Assembly (NCBI RefSeq): GCF_001984155.1
Contig: NZ_MTQO01000051.1
Span: forward strand, 550,475 to 614,474
Length of the DNA: 64,000 nucleotides
Source: Actinosynnema sp. ALI-1.44
Lineage (GTDB): Bacteria; Actinomycetota; Actinomycetes; Mycobacteriales; Pseudonocardiaceae
Direction: 5' to 3'
Shown here: positions 50,930-60,926 of the stretch, one piece after another
How positions within the stretch are numbered: position 1 is the first letter of the stretch
Layout: each line of letters starts with the position of its first letter
Position numbers and translations under genes: made by a program
Notes under the pieces: model-generated
Databases searched by the model: none
Seen by the model: the letters and a program-made list of their open reading frames with translations, nothing else
Told to the model about the DNA's origin: nothing

Positions 50930-51691
50930 TTACAGCACCTTCATCATGAACTCGGCCGTCCGCGGGTGGCGCGGGTGGTTGAGGACCTCCGCCGGTGGTC
51001 CTGCCTCGATGATCGCGCCGTCGTACATGAACGCGACCTGGTCCGCGACTTCGCGCGCGAATCCCATCTCGTGCGTCACGACGATCATGGTCATGCCGTC
51101 GCGGGCGAGATCCCGCATCACCACCAGTACCTCACCGACCAGTTCGGGATCCAACGCGCTGGTGGGCTCGTCGAAGAGCATCACCTTGGGCCGCATGGCC
51201 AGCGCCCTGGCGATCGCGACCCGTTGCTGCTGGCCGCCGGACAGTTGCCGGGGATACGCCGACTCCCGCTCGGCGAGGCCCACCTGGGCCAGCCGGGCGC
51301 GGGCGGCCGCCACAGCCTGAACCCTGGACATCCGCAGCGCGTGCACCGGGGCCTCGACGATGTTCTCGAGCACGGTCATGTGGGGGAACAGGTTGAAGTT
51401 CTGGAACACCATACCGATGCTCGCCCGCTGCCGGGCGATCGCCTTGGCGGACAGCTCGTACAGCCGGTCACCGACCTGCCGGTAGCCGACGAGCTCACCG
51501 TCCACGAGGATCTCCCCGGCGTCGATCTTCTCCAAGTGGTTGACGCACCGCAGGAGCGTGCTCTTGCCGGAGCCGGACGGACCGATCAGGCACGTCACGC
51601 TGCCGGGCGTGACGTCGAGGTCGACGCCGTTGAGCACCGGCACCGGCCCGAAGCTCTTGTGCACGTCGCGGACCGAGACGCCTGCGGTCAC
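50930..51691 (-). CDS. Amino-acid ABC transporter ATP-binding protein (GlnQ-type)
   Basis: A 253-aa ATPase: Walker [17 protein letters not shown]-loop [16 protein letters not shown], signature [16 protein letters not shown], Walker [17 protein letters not shown] and H-loop VVTHEMGFA. The FNLFPH motif is characteristic of polar amino-acid importers. GTG 51691 overlaps the permease stop (GTGA). It powers uptake with the permease and the binding protein. Confidence 0.94.
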   Translation of the reverse strand: MTAGVSVRDVHKSFGPVPVLNGVDLDVTPGSVTCLIGPSGSGKSTLLRCVNHLEKIDAGEILVDGELVGYRQVGDRLYELSAKAIARQRASIGMVFQNFNLFPHMTVLENIVEAPVHALRMSRVQAVAAARARLAQVGLAERESAYPRQLSGGQQQRVAIARALAMRPKVMLFDEPTSALDPELVGEVLVVMRDLARDGMTMIVVTHEMGFAREVADQVAFMYDGAIIEAGPPAEVLNHPRHPRTAEFMMKVL

Positions 51692-52581
51692 CGGGCACCT
51701 CCGGCGAACCGGCGCCGCAGGCGCTGCGCCGGGGTCGGCGGCATCTCGCCGTCGGTTCCCTTGGCGTAGTGCCGTTCCAGGTAGTACTGCGGGATGCCCA
51801 GGAGGGTGGTGAGGATCATGTACCACAGCGTGGCCACCAGCAGCAGCGGCACGATCTGGTAGTTCTGGTTGTAGATCAGTTGTACGGCGAACAGCAGGTC
51901 GTGTACGGCGATCGTGCTCACGATCGCAGTCCCCTTGAGCAATCCGATCGTCTGGTTGCCCATGGGCGGCACGATGGCCCGCATCGCCTGTGGGAGCACG
52001 ATTCGCCAGATCACCCGCGTCCTGGACAGGCCGAGCGCGTTCGCCGCCTCCCGCTGGCCGGGGTCCACCGACAGGATGCCCGCGCGGACGATCTCGGCGG
52101 CCTGCGCGGCCTCGTACAGCACGAGCCCGATCACCGCGGCCATCAACCCGCTGATCAGATTCCTGGTGTCGAACCCGAACAGCCGCGGGTACAGCAGCGA
52201 GATGTTGTACCAGAACAACAGCTGCACCATCAGCGGCGTCGAACGGAAGAACCACACGTACAACCGGCTGATCATGGCGAGCACCGGGCTGCCCGACAGG
52301 CGCATGACGGCAAGCAGCGTGCCGAGCAGGAACCCGCCGACCAGGGCGACGGCGGTCAGCCACAACGTGTTCACCAGCCCGTTCAGCACGGCTTCGGCGG
52401 TGAAGTACCGGCCGACCACGTCCCACTGGAACGCCGGGTTGGTGACGACCGAGTACACGATGACGGCGACGACCGCCACGGCCAGGCCGGTCGCGATCCA
52501 ACGGCCAGGTCTGCGCACGGGCACCGCCCGGATCGCCGGGGGCCGCTCCCGGTCGTGTTCGACGATCTGCACGGTGCTCAT
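51688..52581 (-). CDS. Amino-acid ABC transporter permease (HisM/GlnP-type)
   Basis: A 297-aa membrane protein with a 30-residue basic tail, about six membrane segments and the EAA loop [20 protein letters not shown] that docks the ATPase. [20 protein letters not shown] and [16 protein letters not shown] are typical of the family. It lies 10 bases downstream of SARP 1 on the same strand, so this importer may be under the same promoter as the regulator. Substrate amino acid unknown. Confidence 0.93.
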   Translation of the reverse strand: MSTVQIVEHDRERPPAIRAVPVRRPGRWIATGLAVAVVAVIVYSVVTNPAFQWDVVGRYFTAEAVLNGLVNTLWLTAVALVGGFLLGTLLAVMRLSGSPVLAMISRLYVWFFRSTPLMVQLLFWYNISLLYPRLFGFDTRNLISGLMAAVIGLVLYEAAQAAEIVRAGILSVDPGQREAANALGLSRTRVIWRIVLPQAMRAIVPPMGNQTIGLLKGTAIVSTIAVHDLLFAVQLIYNQNYQIVPLLLVATLWYMILTTLLGIPQYYLERHYAKGTDGEMPPTPAQRLRRRFAGGAR

Positions 52582-52591
52582 GGTCCCAGGC

Positions 52592-53410
52592 CTAGGACAC
52601 TCCCAGGGGGACGGGCGCGGCGAAGAGGTCGATGGTGAGCCGCGACGCGGGGTGGGCCGGTACGTCCAGCGCCGGGTCGCCCGCGCGGATGGCCTGGGTG
52701 AGTCGCTGGATCCGGGGTGACGGCGTCAGGCCGTACTCCTCGGCCAGGAGGTGCCGAAGGTGCCGGAACGCCTCCAGGGCCCGGGACTGCCTGCCCGAGC
52801 GGTACAGCGCCAGCATGTACTGCCGGGTGAAGTTCTCGTTCAGGGGGTGCGTGGCCACCAGGCTCGCCAGTTCGCCCAGCAGTTCGTGGTGCCTGCCCAG
52901 CCTCAGGTCGATCTCGACGCGTTGCTCCACCGCGGCCCGATGGCGTTCCCCCAGTTCGGCCACTTTGATCTGGAGGATCGGCCCGGTGGTGACCCCGGCG
53001 AGCGCGGTTCCCCGCCAGAGCGCCAGCGCGTCGGACAGCAGCCCGGAAGCCAGCTCGTCGTCCCGGCCAACGGCTTCCTGAGCCGACGCCAGTTGCGTGT
53101 CGAACACCTCGAGGTCCAGCTCGCCTGGCTCGACCACGAAGACGTACCCCTGCCCCCGTGTCACCAACCGGTCGGGTGCGCTGGTCTTGCGCAACGCGCG
53201 GCGCAGGTGCATGACGTACGTCTGCAACGTGGGCATCACGCTGCACGGCAGGTCCGTGTCCCACAACTCTTCGATGCAGTCGGCCAACGGCATGACCTGA
53301 TTCGCGTGCGTCAGCAGAAACGCGAGGAGCTGGCATTGTTTCGGCGCGCTCGGCGCGTGGGAAGTGGTGTTGTCAAGCACCTGAATGGGGCCGAGTACGC
53401 CGAACTTCAC
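52592..53410 (-). CDS. Small SARP regulator 1
   Basis: A 272-aa SARP: winged helix at residues 1-95 (VKFGVLGPIQVLD, KQCQLLAFLLTHANQVMPL, YVMHLRRAL, GQGYVF) and BTAD at 100-250 (LASAQEAVGRDDELASGLLS, NENFTRQYMLALYRSGRQ). GTG 53410 is preferred over ATG 53422 because GGAGG lies 5 bases before it and the other SARPs also start at the first beta strand. It is divergent from SARP 2 (171-base space) and upstream of the amino-acid ABC genes. Confidence 0.92.
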   Translation of the reverse strand: MKFGVLGPIQVLDNTTSHAPSAPKQCQLLAFLLTHANQVMPLADCIEELWDTDLPCSVMPTLQTYVMHLRRALRKTSAPDRLVTRGQGYVFVVEPGELDLEVFDTQLASAQEAVGRDDELASGLLSDALALWRGTALAGVTTGPILQIKVAELGERHRAAVEQRVEIDLRLGRHHELLGELASLVATHPLNENFTRQYMLALYRSGRQSRALEAFRHLRHLLAEEYGLTPSPRIQRLTQAIRAGDPALDVPAHPASRLTIDLFAAPVPLGVS

Positions 53411-53581
53411 AAATGCCTCCATTAAGGCGGCCAGCCGGTGTTTTGGCGCGTCAGCGTGACACGGCCTTCTGTCGCTTCGCTTGCGTGCCGCTTTCGTCCA
53501 CCATTTCTGACGCGGTGAAAGCGCAGCGAAGTCGAGGCTCATTACAGTGGCGGCACGCAGTCCACGATCGCTGGAGAATCC
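53411..53581. promoter_or_regulatory. Divergent promoter space between SARP 1 and SARP 2
   Basis: 171 bases. Near-identical words TGACGCG (53498-53504) and TGACACG (53456-53462 region) are present, but no clear repeat array was identified. It must carry two back-to-back promoters; none can be assigned by eye. Confidence 0.35.
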
Positions 53582-54376
53582 ATGGAGATTAGTGTTCTTG
53601 GCGCGTTCCGCCTCGCCGAGGCTGGTCGATCGTATCTTCCCACCGCGCCCAAGGAACGGCAGCTGATCGCATTGCTGCTGATGAACGCGGGTACGGCCGT
53701 GTCCGTCTCGACTTGTCTGGCCGAGCTGTGGCCCGAGCGTGCGCCGCGAACCGCGCGCACGACGTTGCACACCTACGTGATGCACTCGCGCAACGCGCTG
53801 GCCTCCGTGCCGTCGATCGGGTCGAGTGCCAACGCGCACATGGTGCTGGAAACCCGGGACCCGGGGTACGTGTTCCACATCGAGCCCGGTCGGCTCGACG
53901 CCGCCGAGTTCCACCGGCACGTGTCCCTCGGCCGGGTGGCGTTGGCCGAGCGGGACGACGAGACCGCGGTCCGGCACCTGCGCGCGGGCCTGAGCCTGTG
54001 GCAAGGGACCGCGTTGTGCGACGTGGTCGCCGGTCCTGTGCTGGCCACGTGGGTCGCCCGGTTGGCCGAGGTCAGGCTGGCCGCGCAGGAGTGGTGCCTG
54101 GCCGCGGAGCTGCGCCTGGGCCACCACCACGACTTGCTCAGCGAGATGACGGCCCTGGTGCGGCACCATCCGGTGAACGAGACACTGCACGCGCAGTACA
54201 TGCTCGCGCTCTACCGGTCCGGCAGGCAGGTCGAGGCGCTGGAGACGTACCGGACCGTGGTCCGGCGGCTGCGGGCCGACCTGGGCGTCGCTCCCACGGC
54301 CGAGCTCAGCGAAATGCACCAGGCGATCCTGCGCGGAGACCCGGCACTGGACGCGGTACCCCAGTTGGCGGTGTGA
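53582..54376 (+). CDS. Small SARP regulator 2
   Basis: A 264-aa SARP with the winged helix in residues 1-95 (EISVLGAFRLAEAG, KERQLIALLLMNAGTAVSV, LHTYVMHSRNAL, DPGYVFHIEPG) and BTAD beyond (RHHPVNETLHAQYMLALYRS, RRLRADLGVAPTAELSEMH). ATG 53582 fits the family start. SARP 3 follows 23 bases later, so the two are probably one transcript. SARPs activate aromatic polyketide genes (ActII-ORF4, DnrI) by binding direct repeats upstream of -10 boxes. Confidence 0.93.
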   Translation: MEISVLGAFRLAEAGRSYLPTAPKERQLIALLLMNAGTAVSVSTCLAELWPERAPRTARTTLHTYVMHSRNALASVPSIGSSANAHMVLETRDPGYVFHIEPGRLDAAEFHRHVSLGRVALAERDDETAVRHLRAGLSLWQGTALCDVVAGPVLATWVARLAEVRLAAQEWCLAAELRLGHHHDLLSEMTALVRHHPVNETLHAQYMLALYRSGRQVEALETYRTVVRRLRADLGVAPTAELSEMHQAILRGDPALDAVPQLAV

Positions 54377-54399
54377 CCGAGGCAGGCGGGAAGGACACG

Positions 54400-55161
54400 A
54401 TGAGACTGGGAGTCCTGGGGCCGTTGGTGGTGACGGAAGACGGCGTGAGCTACGTGCCACGGCCGCCGAAACAGCGGCAGTTGCTCGCGTTGTTCGTCCT
54501 GCACGCCAACGAGTCCGTCACGACGGACACGTGCGTGCGGGAACTGTGGGACGACAACCCGCCACGCACAGCCGTGCAAACCGTGCAGACCTACGTCATG
54601 CAGTTGCGCAGGCAGGGCCTGCCGCAGCGGTTGGTCACCCGCGACTCCGGATACCGGTTCCACGCCGATGACGGGGAACTCGACGCCGACAGGTTCACCA
54701 CGCTGGTACGGGACGCGCTCGCCGCCAAGGCATCGGGGGAGTACGACCTGGCGGCCACGATGTTGTCCGACGCGCTCGCCCTGTGGCGCGGCCCCGCACT
54801 GGCCGACGTCTCCGCCGGGCCGGTCCTGCGCGCCCGGCTGGCGGGGATCACGGAGAGCCGGGTCACCGCGCTGGAACAGCGGGTCGACGCGGACCTGCGC
54901 CTGGGCAGGCACGAGCGGCTCGTCGGCGAACTGCGGCTGCTCCTCCCGGAGTACCCGCTGAACGAGAACCTGCACGCGCAGGCCATGCTCGCGCTGCACC
55001 AGGCCGGGCGGCGCGACGAGGCCATCGGCGTCTACGACACGCTCGCGTCGGCGCTCGCCGAGGAGACGCTCACGCCGTCGCCGCGGATCCGGCGGCTGCG
55101 TGCGGCGATCCACCGGGACGACCGGGTGCTGCGCGACATCACCAGTTCAGGCCGCCGTTGA
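54400..55161 (+). CDS. Small SARP regulator 3
   Basis: A 253-aa SARP: RLGVLGPLVVTEDG, KQRQLLALFVLHANESVTT, VQTYVMQLRRQGL, DSGYRFHADDGE then BTAD (PLNENLHAQAMLALHQAGRR, ALAEETLTPSPRIRRL). ATG 54400 has GGGAAGGA 5 bases upstream. Its 3' end overlaps the convergent ketoreductase gene by 23 bases. It is closest to SARP 1 in sequence style (LGVLGP..V, KQxQLLA), suggesting local duplication. Confidence 0.93.
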   Translation: MRLGVLGPLVVTEDGVSYVPRPPKQRQLLALFVLHANESVTTDTCVRELWDDNPPRTAVQTVQTYVMQLRRQGLPQRLVTRDSGYRFHADDGELDADRFTTLVRDALAAKASGEYDLAATMLSDALALWRGPALADVSAGPVLRARLAGITESRVTALEQRVDADLRLGRHERLVGELRLLLPEYPLNENLHAQAMLALHQAGRRDEAIGVYDTLASALAEETLTPSPRIRRLRAAIHRDDRVLRDITSSGRR

Positions 55162-55870
55162 CTTCGAGCACGTGCCCGTTGACGTAGGAGCTGTCCGGGC
55201 CGGCGAGGAACACCGCGGCGCGGGCCACCTCGTCGGCCCCGCCCATCCGGCCCATGGCCAACCTGCGTTCGTACTGCGGCCAGACGGTGGTGTCGGCGCT
55301 GAGCTGACGACCCATTCCGGCGTCGATGAACCCCGGGGCCAGGCAGTTGACCGTGATCGACCGCGGCGCGAGTTCCACCGCCGCGATCCGGGTGAACGCC
55401 TCGATCGCGGCCTTGGTGGCCGAGTACGCCGACGAGCCCGGGGCGATCCGGGTGGCCAGCGCCGACGACAGGGTGATGATCCGGCCGCCGCCCGCGTCGG
55501 CCAGGTACGGGATCGCGGCCTGGACGCAGTGGAACGTCCCGGTCAGGTTGGTGTCCACTGTGTCCGCCCACGCCGCGGCGGCCGCGGTCTCGACGAACCC
55601 GGGCAGGCTCACCGCGGCGTTGGCAACCAGCACGTCCAACCGTCCGAAGTGGTCACGTGCCTTGGCCATGAGTTCCCGCACCGACTGCGCGTCGCGCACG
55701 TCGACCTTGTGGTGGATCATCCGCTCGTGGCCGGTGGATTCGTCCGACGGCTCGTCGCTGCGGCCCGCGCACACGACGCGGCAGCCCTCTTGGCAGAACA
55801 CCGCGGCGATCTGCGCGCCGAGTCCCCTCGAACCACCGGTGATGACGGCGACACGTCCGTCCAGCAGCAT
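55139..55870 (-). CDS. SDR ketoreductase 1 (FabG-like)
   Basis: A 243-aa short-chain dehydrogenase: cofactor motif [20 protein letters not shown], catalytic Ser in LSSALATR and YSATKAA (Tyr-x-x-x-Lys), ending [10 protein letters not shown]. It is like 3-oxoacyl-ACP reductase. ATG 55870 has AAGGAGG upstream. It is divergent from the KS-alpha gene, with a shared 151-base promoter space. It may reduce a ketone on the polyketide or act in tailoring. Confidence 0.93.
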   Translation of the reverse strand: MLLDGRVAVITGGSRGLGAQIAAVFCQEGCRVVCAGRSDEPSDESTGHERMIHHKVDVRDAQSVRELMAKARDHFGRLDVLVANAAVSLPGFVETAAAAAWADTVDTNLTGTFHCVQAAIPYLADAGGGRIITLSSALATRIAPGSSAYSATKAAIEAFTRIAAVELAPRSITVNCLAPGFIDAGMGRQLSADTTVWPQYERRLAMGRMGGADEVARAAVFLAGPDSSYVNGHVLEVNGGLNW

Positions 55871-56021
55871 GACCGCCTCCTTGTTGACGTCCCGCCCATC
55901 CTGCGCCGGGTTGGCTGGACCTGCGGTCGAGAACGGCGAAAGGTGGCGCTATAGCCGACGTGCGGTCCTTTCTCGACCCGCTGCTGCGATTCTCGGGGCT
56001 GTGCCGAGAAACGGAGGGCGA
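55871..56021. promoter_or_regulatory. Divergent promoter of ketoreductase 1 and the minimal PKS
   Basis: Contains GGTCGAGAA (55925-55933) and its exact inverse TTCTCGACC (55970-55978), then TTCTCGG (55990-55996) with inverse CCGAGAA (56004-56010). TTCTCGA and TTCTCGG also form a direct repeat 20 bases apart. TATAGC (55950-55955) is a possible -10. TCGAGNN resembles the heptamer bound by DnrI-type SARPs. Promoter function is inferred. Confidence 0.5.
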
Positions 56022-57290
56022 ATGGACAGGCGCGTGGTGATCACCGGGATCGGGGTGGTGGCACCGGGTGGTGTGGGAGCCAAGCCGTTCTGGGCGCTGA
56101 TCCGCGCCGGGCGGACCGCGACCCGCGGCATCTCCTTCTTCGACGCCTCCTCGTTCCGCTCCCAGGTCGCCGCCGAGGCCGACTTCGACCCGGCCGAGCA
56201 CGGCCTGACCCCGCGGGAGCGGCGCCGGATGGACCGGGCGACCCAGTTCGCGGTGGTGACCGCGCGCGAGGCGTTGGCGGACAGCGGGTTGCCCGCGGGC
56301 GACCTCGACCCGTACCGGACGGGGGTGGTCGTGGGCAGCGCGGTCGGCTGCACCATGAGCCTGGAGCGGGAGTACCAGGTCGTCAGCGACGGCGGCCGGG
56401 ACTGGTTGGTGGACCACACCTACGCCGTGCCACACCTGTACGACTTCCTCGTGCCCAGTTCGATCGCTGCCGAGGTCGCGGTGGACGCGGGGGCCGAAGG
56501 CCCGGCGGGCCTGGTGTCCACCGGGTGCACGTCCGGGCTGGACTCGGTCGGCCACGCGGTCGACCTGGTCCGTGAGGGCGCGGCGGACGTGATGATCACG
56601 GGTGCGACCGACGCGCCGATCTCACCGATCACCGTGGCGTGCTTCGACGCGATCAAGGCAACCACGCCGCGCAACGACGACGCGGAGCACGCCTCCAGGC
56701 CGTTCGACCGCAGCCGCGACGGCTTCGTGCTGGGCGAGGGAGCGGCCATGTTCGTGGTGGAGGAACTCGGCCACGCCCGGCGACGTGGTGCGCACATCTA
56801 CGCCGAGATCGCCGGGTACGCCGCCAGGGCCACCGCCTTCCACATGACCGGCCTGCGGCCGGACGGCCGGGAACTGGCCGAGGCGATCACGGCCGCGCTG
56901 GCAGGCAGCGGCACCGATCCGTCCACAATAGACTACATCAACGCGCACGGCTCGGGGACCCGGCAGAACGACCGGCACGAGACAGCCGCGTTCAAGCGGA
57001 GCCTGGGCGACAAGGCATACCGGACGCCGGTCAGCTCGATCAAGTCGATGATCGGGCACTCACTCGGCGCCATCGGATCGCTGGAGATCGCCGCGTGCGC
57101 GCTGGCCATGGAGCACGGCCTGGTCCCGCCGACGGCCAACCTGCACGAGCCGGACCCCGAGTGCGATCTCGACTACGTCCCCCTCCAGGCGCGTGCGCAA
57201 CGGGTCGACACGGTGCTCACGGTCGGCAGCGGCTTCGGCGGGTTTCAGAGCGCGATGGTCCTCGCCCGGCCGGACCGGGCCGCGGCGTGA
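56022..57290 (+). CDS. Type II PKS ketosynthase alpha (KS-alpha)
   Basis: A 422-aa beta-ketoacyl synthase. The active-site Cys169 lies in [12 protein letters not shown], and the two catalytic His residues are His309 (NAHGSGT) and His346 (IGHSLGAIG), exactly the KS-alpha arrangement. Length and start (GGAGGGCGA ribosome site, ATG 56022) are standard. With the chain length factor it condenses malonyl units on the ACP to make the poly-beta-ketone. The next gene overlaps by 4 bases (GTGA). Confidence 0.97.
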   Translation: MDRRVVITGIGVVAPGGVGAKPFWALIRAGRTATRGISFFDASSFRSQVAAEADFDPAEHGLTPRERRRMDRATQFAVVTAREALADSGLPAGDLDPYRTGVVVGSAVGCTMSLEREYQVVSDGGRDWLVDHTYAVPHLYDFLVPSSIAAEVAVDAGAEGPAGLVSTGCTSGLDSVGHAVDLVREGAADVMITGATDAPISPITVACFDAIKATTPRNDDAEHASRPFDRSRDGFVLGEGAAMFVVEELGHARRRGAHIYAEIAGYAARATAFHMTGLRPDGRELAEAITAALAGSGTDPSTIDYINAHGSGTRQNDRHETAAFKRSLGDKAYRTPVSSIKSMIGHSLGAIGSLEIAACALAMEHGLVPPTANLHEPDPECDLDYVPLQARAQRVDTVLTVGSGFGGFQSAMVLARPDRAAA

Positions 57291-58504
57291 CCACCCCGGT
57301 CGTGGTGACCGGGATCGGTGTGACCGCACCGAACGGTCTGGGCACCGACGCCTACTGGGCCGCCACGCTGCGCGGGGAGAGCGGGATCGGGCCGATCAGC
57401 CGGTTCGACCCAGCCGGGTACCCGGTTCGGCTGGCCGGTGAGGTACCCGACTTCGTCGCCGAGGACCACATCCCGAACCGGCTGCTGCCGCAGACCGACC
57501 ACATGACCAGGCTCAGCCTTCTCGCGGCGAGGATGGCGCTGGCGGACGCCGCTGTCGACCCGGCCGAGCTGGACGAGTTCGGGATGGGCGTGGTGACCGC
57601 GAGTTCGTCCGGCGGCTTCGAGTTCGGCCAGCGGGAGATGGCGAAGCTGTGGAGCAAGGGCGGTCAGTTCGTCAGCGCGTACCAGTCGTTCGCCTGGTTC
57701 TACGCGGTCAACACCGGCCAGATCTCGATCATGCACGGGTTGCGCGGGCCGGCGAGCGTGCTCGTCGCCGACCAGGCCGGCGGCCTGGACGCGATCGCGC
57801 AGGCCCGGCGGTACGTGCGCAGGGGAACCGATCTGGTGGTCACCGGAGGCGTCGACGGCGCGCTGTGCCCATGGGGCTGGGTGGCGCAGATCGCCGGGGG
57901 CCGGCTCAGCTCCCAGGCCGACCCTCGCCGCGCGTACCTGCCGTTCGACGTCGACGCCAGCGGATTCGTTCCCGGTGAGGGCGGGGCGATCCTCGTAGTG
58001 GAGAGCGCGGAGTCGGCCCGGTCGCGTGCCGCGGGCACGGTGTACGGCGAGATCGCGGGCTACGCGGCCACGTTCGACCCACCGGTGCACAGCGGTCGGC
58101 AACCGGGCCTGCGCCGGGCGATTGAGCTGGCCCTGGCCGACGCGGACCTCGCCGCGGGCGACGTCGACGTCGTCTTCGCCGACGGCTACGGCGTGCCGGA
58201 CCTGGACATGGCCGAGGCCGGTGCGATCACGGCGGTGTTCGGTGTGGACGGTGTGCCCGTCGTGGTGCCCAAGGCGATGACCGGCCGTCTCTACTCCGGT
58301 GGCGCTCCGCTGGACGTGGCAGCCGCCCTGCTGGCGATCCGCGACGGTGTCATCCCACCCGCGGGGTACGTCTCCGACGTGCCCCGGCACTACGGCATGG
58401 ATCTGGTGATCGGCAAGCCGAGACACGTGCCGGTGACGGCCGCGCTCGTGCTCGCCCGCGGTCACGGCGGCTTCAACTCGGCGATGGTCGTTCGCGCGGC
58501 CTGA
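57287..58504 (+). CDS. Type II PKS chain length factor (KS-beta)
   Basis: A 405-aa KS homologue in which the active-site Cys is replaced by Gln163 ([10 protein letters not shown]), the hallmark of chain length factors: the Gln decarboxylates malonyl-ACP to prime synthesis and the dimer tunnel sets chain length. The first motif [15 protein letters not shown] is intact. GTG 57287 overlaps the KS-alpha stop, ensuring equal translation. Confidence 0.97.
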   Translation: MTTPVVVTGIGVTAPNGLGTDAYWAATLRGESGIGPISRFDPAGYPVRLAGEVPDFVAEDHIPNRLLPQTDHMTRLSLLAARMALADAAVDPAELDEFGMGVVTASSSGGFEFGQREMAKLWSKGGQFVSAYQSFAWFYAVNTGQISIMHGLRGPASVLVADQAGGLDAIAQARRYVRRGTDLVVTGGVDGALCPWGWVAQIAGGRLSSQADPRRAYLPFDVDASGFVPGEGGAILVVESAESARSRAAGTVYGEIAGYAATFDPPVHSGRQPGLRRAIELALADADLAAGDVDVVFADGYGVPDLDMAEAGAITAVFGVDGVPVVVPKAMTGRLYSGGAPLDVAAALLAIRDGVIPPAGYVSDVPRHYGMDLVIGKPRHVPVTAALVLARGHGGFNSAMVVRAA

Positions 58505-58552
58505 CCCGCCTCCGGCCCTGAAACGGCGGAATCCACGGAAAGAGGGAAGGCG

Positions 58553-58810
58553 ATGCACCAACTCACCATGGCTGACCTCGCGGTGCTCATGCGGCGGGTC
58601 GCGGGTGCCGACGAGGACGCGGTGGAACTCGGTACCGGCAACGAGGACACCGGCTTCGACGACCTGGGCTACGACTCGCTGGCGTTGCTGGAAACGATGC
58701 GTGCGGTGGAACGGGAGTACGGCGTCAGGTTGCCCGACGACATCCTGGCCGAGAGCACGAACCCGGGAGAGCTCCTCGCCCTCGTCAACCTGTCGCTCGC
58801 GAGGTCTTAG
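58553..58810 (+). CDS. Acyl carrier protein
   Basis: An 85-aa ACP with the phosphopantetheine Ser42 in DLGYDSLALLE. Helix 1 (MADLAVLMRRVAG) and the acidic helix 2 (LALLETMRAVEREYG) are normal for a type II PKS ACP. It has a strong ribosome site (GAGGGAAGG) 48 bases after the chain length factor and lies 8 bases before ketoreductase 2. No acyltransferase or pantetheinyl transferase is adjacent. Confidence 0.96.
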   Translation: MHQLTMADLAVLMRRVAGADEDAVELGTGNEDTGFDDLGYDSLALLETMRAVEREYGVRLPDDILAESTNPGELLALVNLSLARS

Positions 58811-58818
58811 GAGGCACG

Positions 58819-59592
58819 ATGACGACCACGGCTTTGGTGACCGGTGCGACAAGCGGCATCGGTCTGGCAGTCGCGCGTAAGCTCGGCGAGCTCGGGCACC
58901 GGGTATTCCTGTGCGCGCGCAAGGTGGGCAGTGTGACGGATACCGTCAAAGCATTGCGAGTACAAGGTTTCGAAGCCGACGGTGTCGAGTGCGACGTGAC
59001 CGCACCTGACGACATCCGCAGGTACGTCCGTGATGCCGTCGACCGCTACGGGCCCGTGGGCATCCTGGTCAACAACGCGGGCCGAAGCGGCGGCGGCCCC
59101 ACCGCGCAGGTCACCGACGAGCTGTGGCTCGACGTGATCGACACCAACCTGACCAGTGTCTTCCGGATGACCCGCGAGGCGCTCACCACCGGCGGCCTGC
59201 TCGCGCGCGGGCACGGCAGGGTGATCAACATCGCGTCGACCGGCGGCAAGCAGGGGGTGGTCCTCGGAGCGCCGTACTCGGCGTCGAAACACGGGGTGGT
59301 CGGGTTCTCCAAGGCGCTCGGGCTCGAACTCGCCAAGACCGGCATCACCGTCAACGCGGTGTGTCCCGGCTACGTGGAAACCCCCATGGCACAACGGGTC
59401 CGGCAGGGATACGCCCAGGTGTGGGGCATCACCGACGGAGAGGTCCTCGACCGGTTCAACGCCAAGATCCCCCTGGGGCGCTACACCACGCCGGAAGAGG
59501 TCGCGGGGCTCGTCGGCTACCTCGTGTCCGACTCGGCGGCGCCGGTCACCGCACAGGCCATCAACGTGTGCGGCGGCCTGGGCAACTACTGA
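58819..59592 (+). CDS. Polyketide C-9 ketoreductase (ActIII-like SDR)
   Basis: A 257-aa short-chain reductase: ALVTGATSGIGLAVARKLGE, NNAGRSGGGPT (the loop position where ActIII has a P-G-G motif), IASTGGKQG with catalytic Ser region, YSASKHGVVGFSKALG (Tyr/Lys), and a final NVCGGLGNY. ActIII-type enzymes reduce the C-9 ketone of nascent polyketides, and the didomain cyclase in this window is the matching type. AGGAGG 6 bases before ATG 58819. It is the last gene of the KS-CLF-ACP-KR run. Confidence 0.95.
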   Translation: MTTTALVTGATSGIGLAVARKLGELGHRVFLCARKVGSVTDTVKALRVQGFEADGVECDVTAPDDIRRYVRDAVDRYGPVGILVNNAGRSGGGPTAQVTDELWLDVIDTNLTSVFRMTREALTTGGLLARGHGRVINIASTGGKQGVVLGAPYSASKHGVVGFSKALGLELAKTGITVNAVCPGYVETPMAQRVRQGYAQVWGITDGEVLDRFNAKIPLGRYTTPEEVAGLVGYLVSDSAAPVTAQAINVCGGLGNY

Positions 59593-59708
59593 AGCTCGGA
59601 CGCGGCGGTCGTGCTCCGCGGGACCGGCCGGGTGCCCGACGCCGTCGTCCGGCTCGAGAACGCGCGCCACACAAGCACTTCGTGGCCTGTCCAGCGGTAG
59701 TGTGCGCG

Positions 59709-60836
59709 TCACATGAATGGTCTTACCTGGTAGCCGTTGGCCCAGCTGATGAGTTGGTCGATCTCGGCGTCGGTCGTCCACCAGCCGAAGTCGCCGACAC
59801 CGGATTCCTTCGTGATCCCCAGCTCGTCGAGCCGGGCTTCCACTGCCGTGCCTGGCGACTTGTACACCTTGCGCAGATCCTTGCCCGTCGGGTCGGTGGG
59901 CTCCGGTTCGAAGACGCGCAGCGCAGGTGCCCAGTGCGCCCAGAATCCCCGCTCGAGTTCCCGAGCCATGAACTCGACCGGCGGCAGCTCTGCCTGCCCG
60001 CGCAACAGGTCAGCCTGCGCGAGCCATTCGGTGTGGCTCACCCGCTGCTTGTCGAGGTCGAAATTGTCCCACTCCTTGATGTTCCAGACACGGAAGTTGT
60101 CCTCGTAGAACCTGAACGTCGACTGCGCTTCCTGCTGTGACTTCTTGAGCCGGACGAGGCGCTCGTTCTGGAACACCAGGGGATCGGTCGAAACGGGTGT
60201 CTGGTCGGTCGTGGGAACACGCTGCTGGAGAGCGGGACCCAGCCCGATCGCCTGGCCGACACCAGCCCGAGCGGCGGTGTCCAGAGCACCGAGGAGCAGA
60301 CCTGTCTCACCCGCTGTCGCAAGAGCGCTGATCCAGGACAGGCCACCGGCGGTGGCGACCGCCAGTACGCCGAACATGGCCTGGGACTTGATGGCGTCGA
60401 CCTTCTTCTTCTGCGCGATGGCGTTGCTGTGGTTGGTCGCCGCGATGGAGTACGCGGATCCGATGTTGAGAATCGCGATCTCCCACGCGGTCACCCGCCG
60501 CGTCACCTCGCTTTTGAACGCCTCCAACTGCCGGGTCGCCTTGTCCCTGACTTCCATGCGCCTGACCTGAGCCGCGAGATCGTCGACGTTCTCGTTCGTA
60601 CCAGGTACCCGCTGAACGAATCTGGTGACCGCGCCGTTGCCGACGGTCCGCTGCAAGGCCAGCAAGCGCTGCTCGGAAATGCCTGGGGACTGAGCCGGAT
60701 CGATGCTCCCGCTGTGGGTACCGCCGTGGTCCTGATCGAGCCCGGCAGCCTCAGTCGCGGGTCGCCTAGTGCCGTGGTGGTGCGGCTGGCCGTCGGTAGA
60801 CTCGGGCGAGGTCCGGTCCGAATCGAACTGTGTCAT
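59709..60836 (-). CDS. Large protein with LQRTVGN motif, candidate contractile-injection cargo
   Basis: A 375-aa protein. Residues 40-75 contain the motif LLALQRTVGNGAVTRFVQR after a disordered Ser/Pro/His-rich tail; such LQRxxGNxAV segments occur in actinobacterial proteins linked to extracellular contractile injection systems. The middle (90-190) is helical, with two hydrophobic stretches around SQAMFGVLAVATAGGLSWI. The C-terminal 160 residues are aromatic-rich (EYxFW, WAHWAPALRVF, FGWWTTDAEIDQLI) and unrecognised, possibly an effector domain. ATG 60836 has GGAG 5 bases upstream. Not expected to belong to the polyketide cluster. Confidence 0.7.
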   Translation of the reverse strand: MTQFDSDRTSPESTDGQPHHHGTRRPATEAAGLDQDHGGTHSGSIDPAQSPGISEQRLLALQRTVGNGAVTRFVQRVPGTNENVDDLAAQVRRMEVRDKATRQLEAFKSEVTRRVTAWEIAILNIGSAYSIAATNHSNAIAQKKKVDAIKSQAMFGVLAVATAGGLSWISALATAGETGLLLGALDTAARAGVGQAIGLGPALQQRVPTTDQTPVSTDPLVFQNERLVRLKKSQQEAQSTFRFYEDNFRVWNIKEWDNFDLDKQRVSHTEWLAQADLLRGQAELPPVEFMARELERGFWAHWAPALRVFEPEPTDPTGKDLRKVYKSPGTAVEARLDELGITKESGVGDFGWWTTDAEIDQLISWANGYQVRPFM

Positions 60837-60926
60837 ACCTTCTCCAGATTGATCCGCAGATGGCATCGTCCGGATACTATATTTGGACACCCGGCAACGA
60901 TTTCCCTTTCGGACGGCCGTAGTGAC

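Noticed and set aside
53411..53581. SARP heptamer arrays in the SARP 1/SARP 2 space
   Set aside because: Only scattered similar words were seen, not a regular 11- or 22-base repeat.
57245..58852. 535-codon minus-strand frame opposite the chain length factor
   Set aside because: Complementary to a conserved KS-beta with intact motifs; no start signal.
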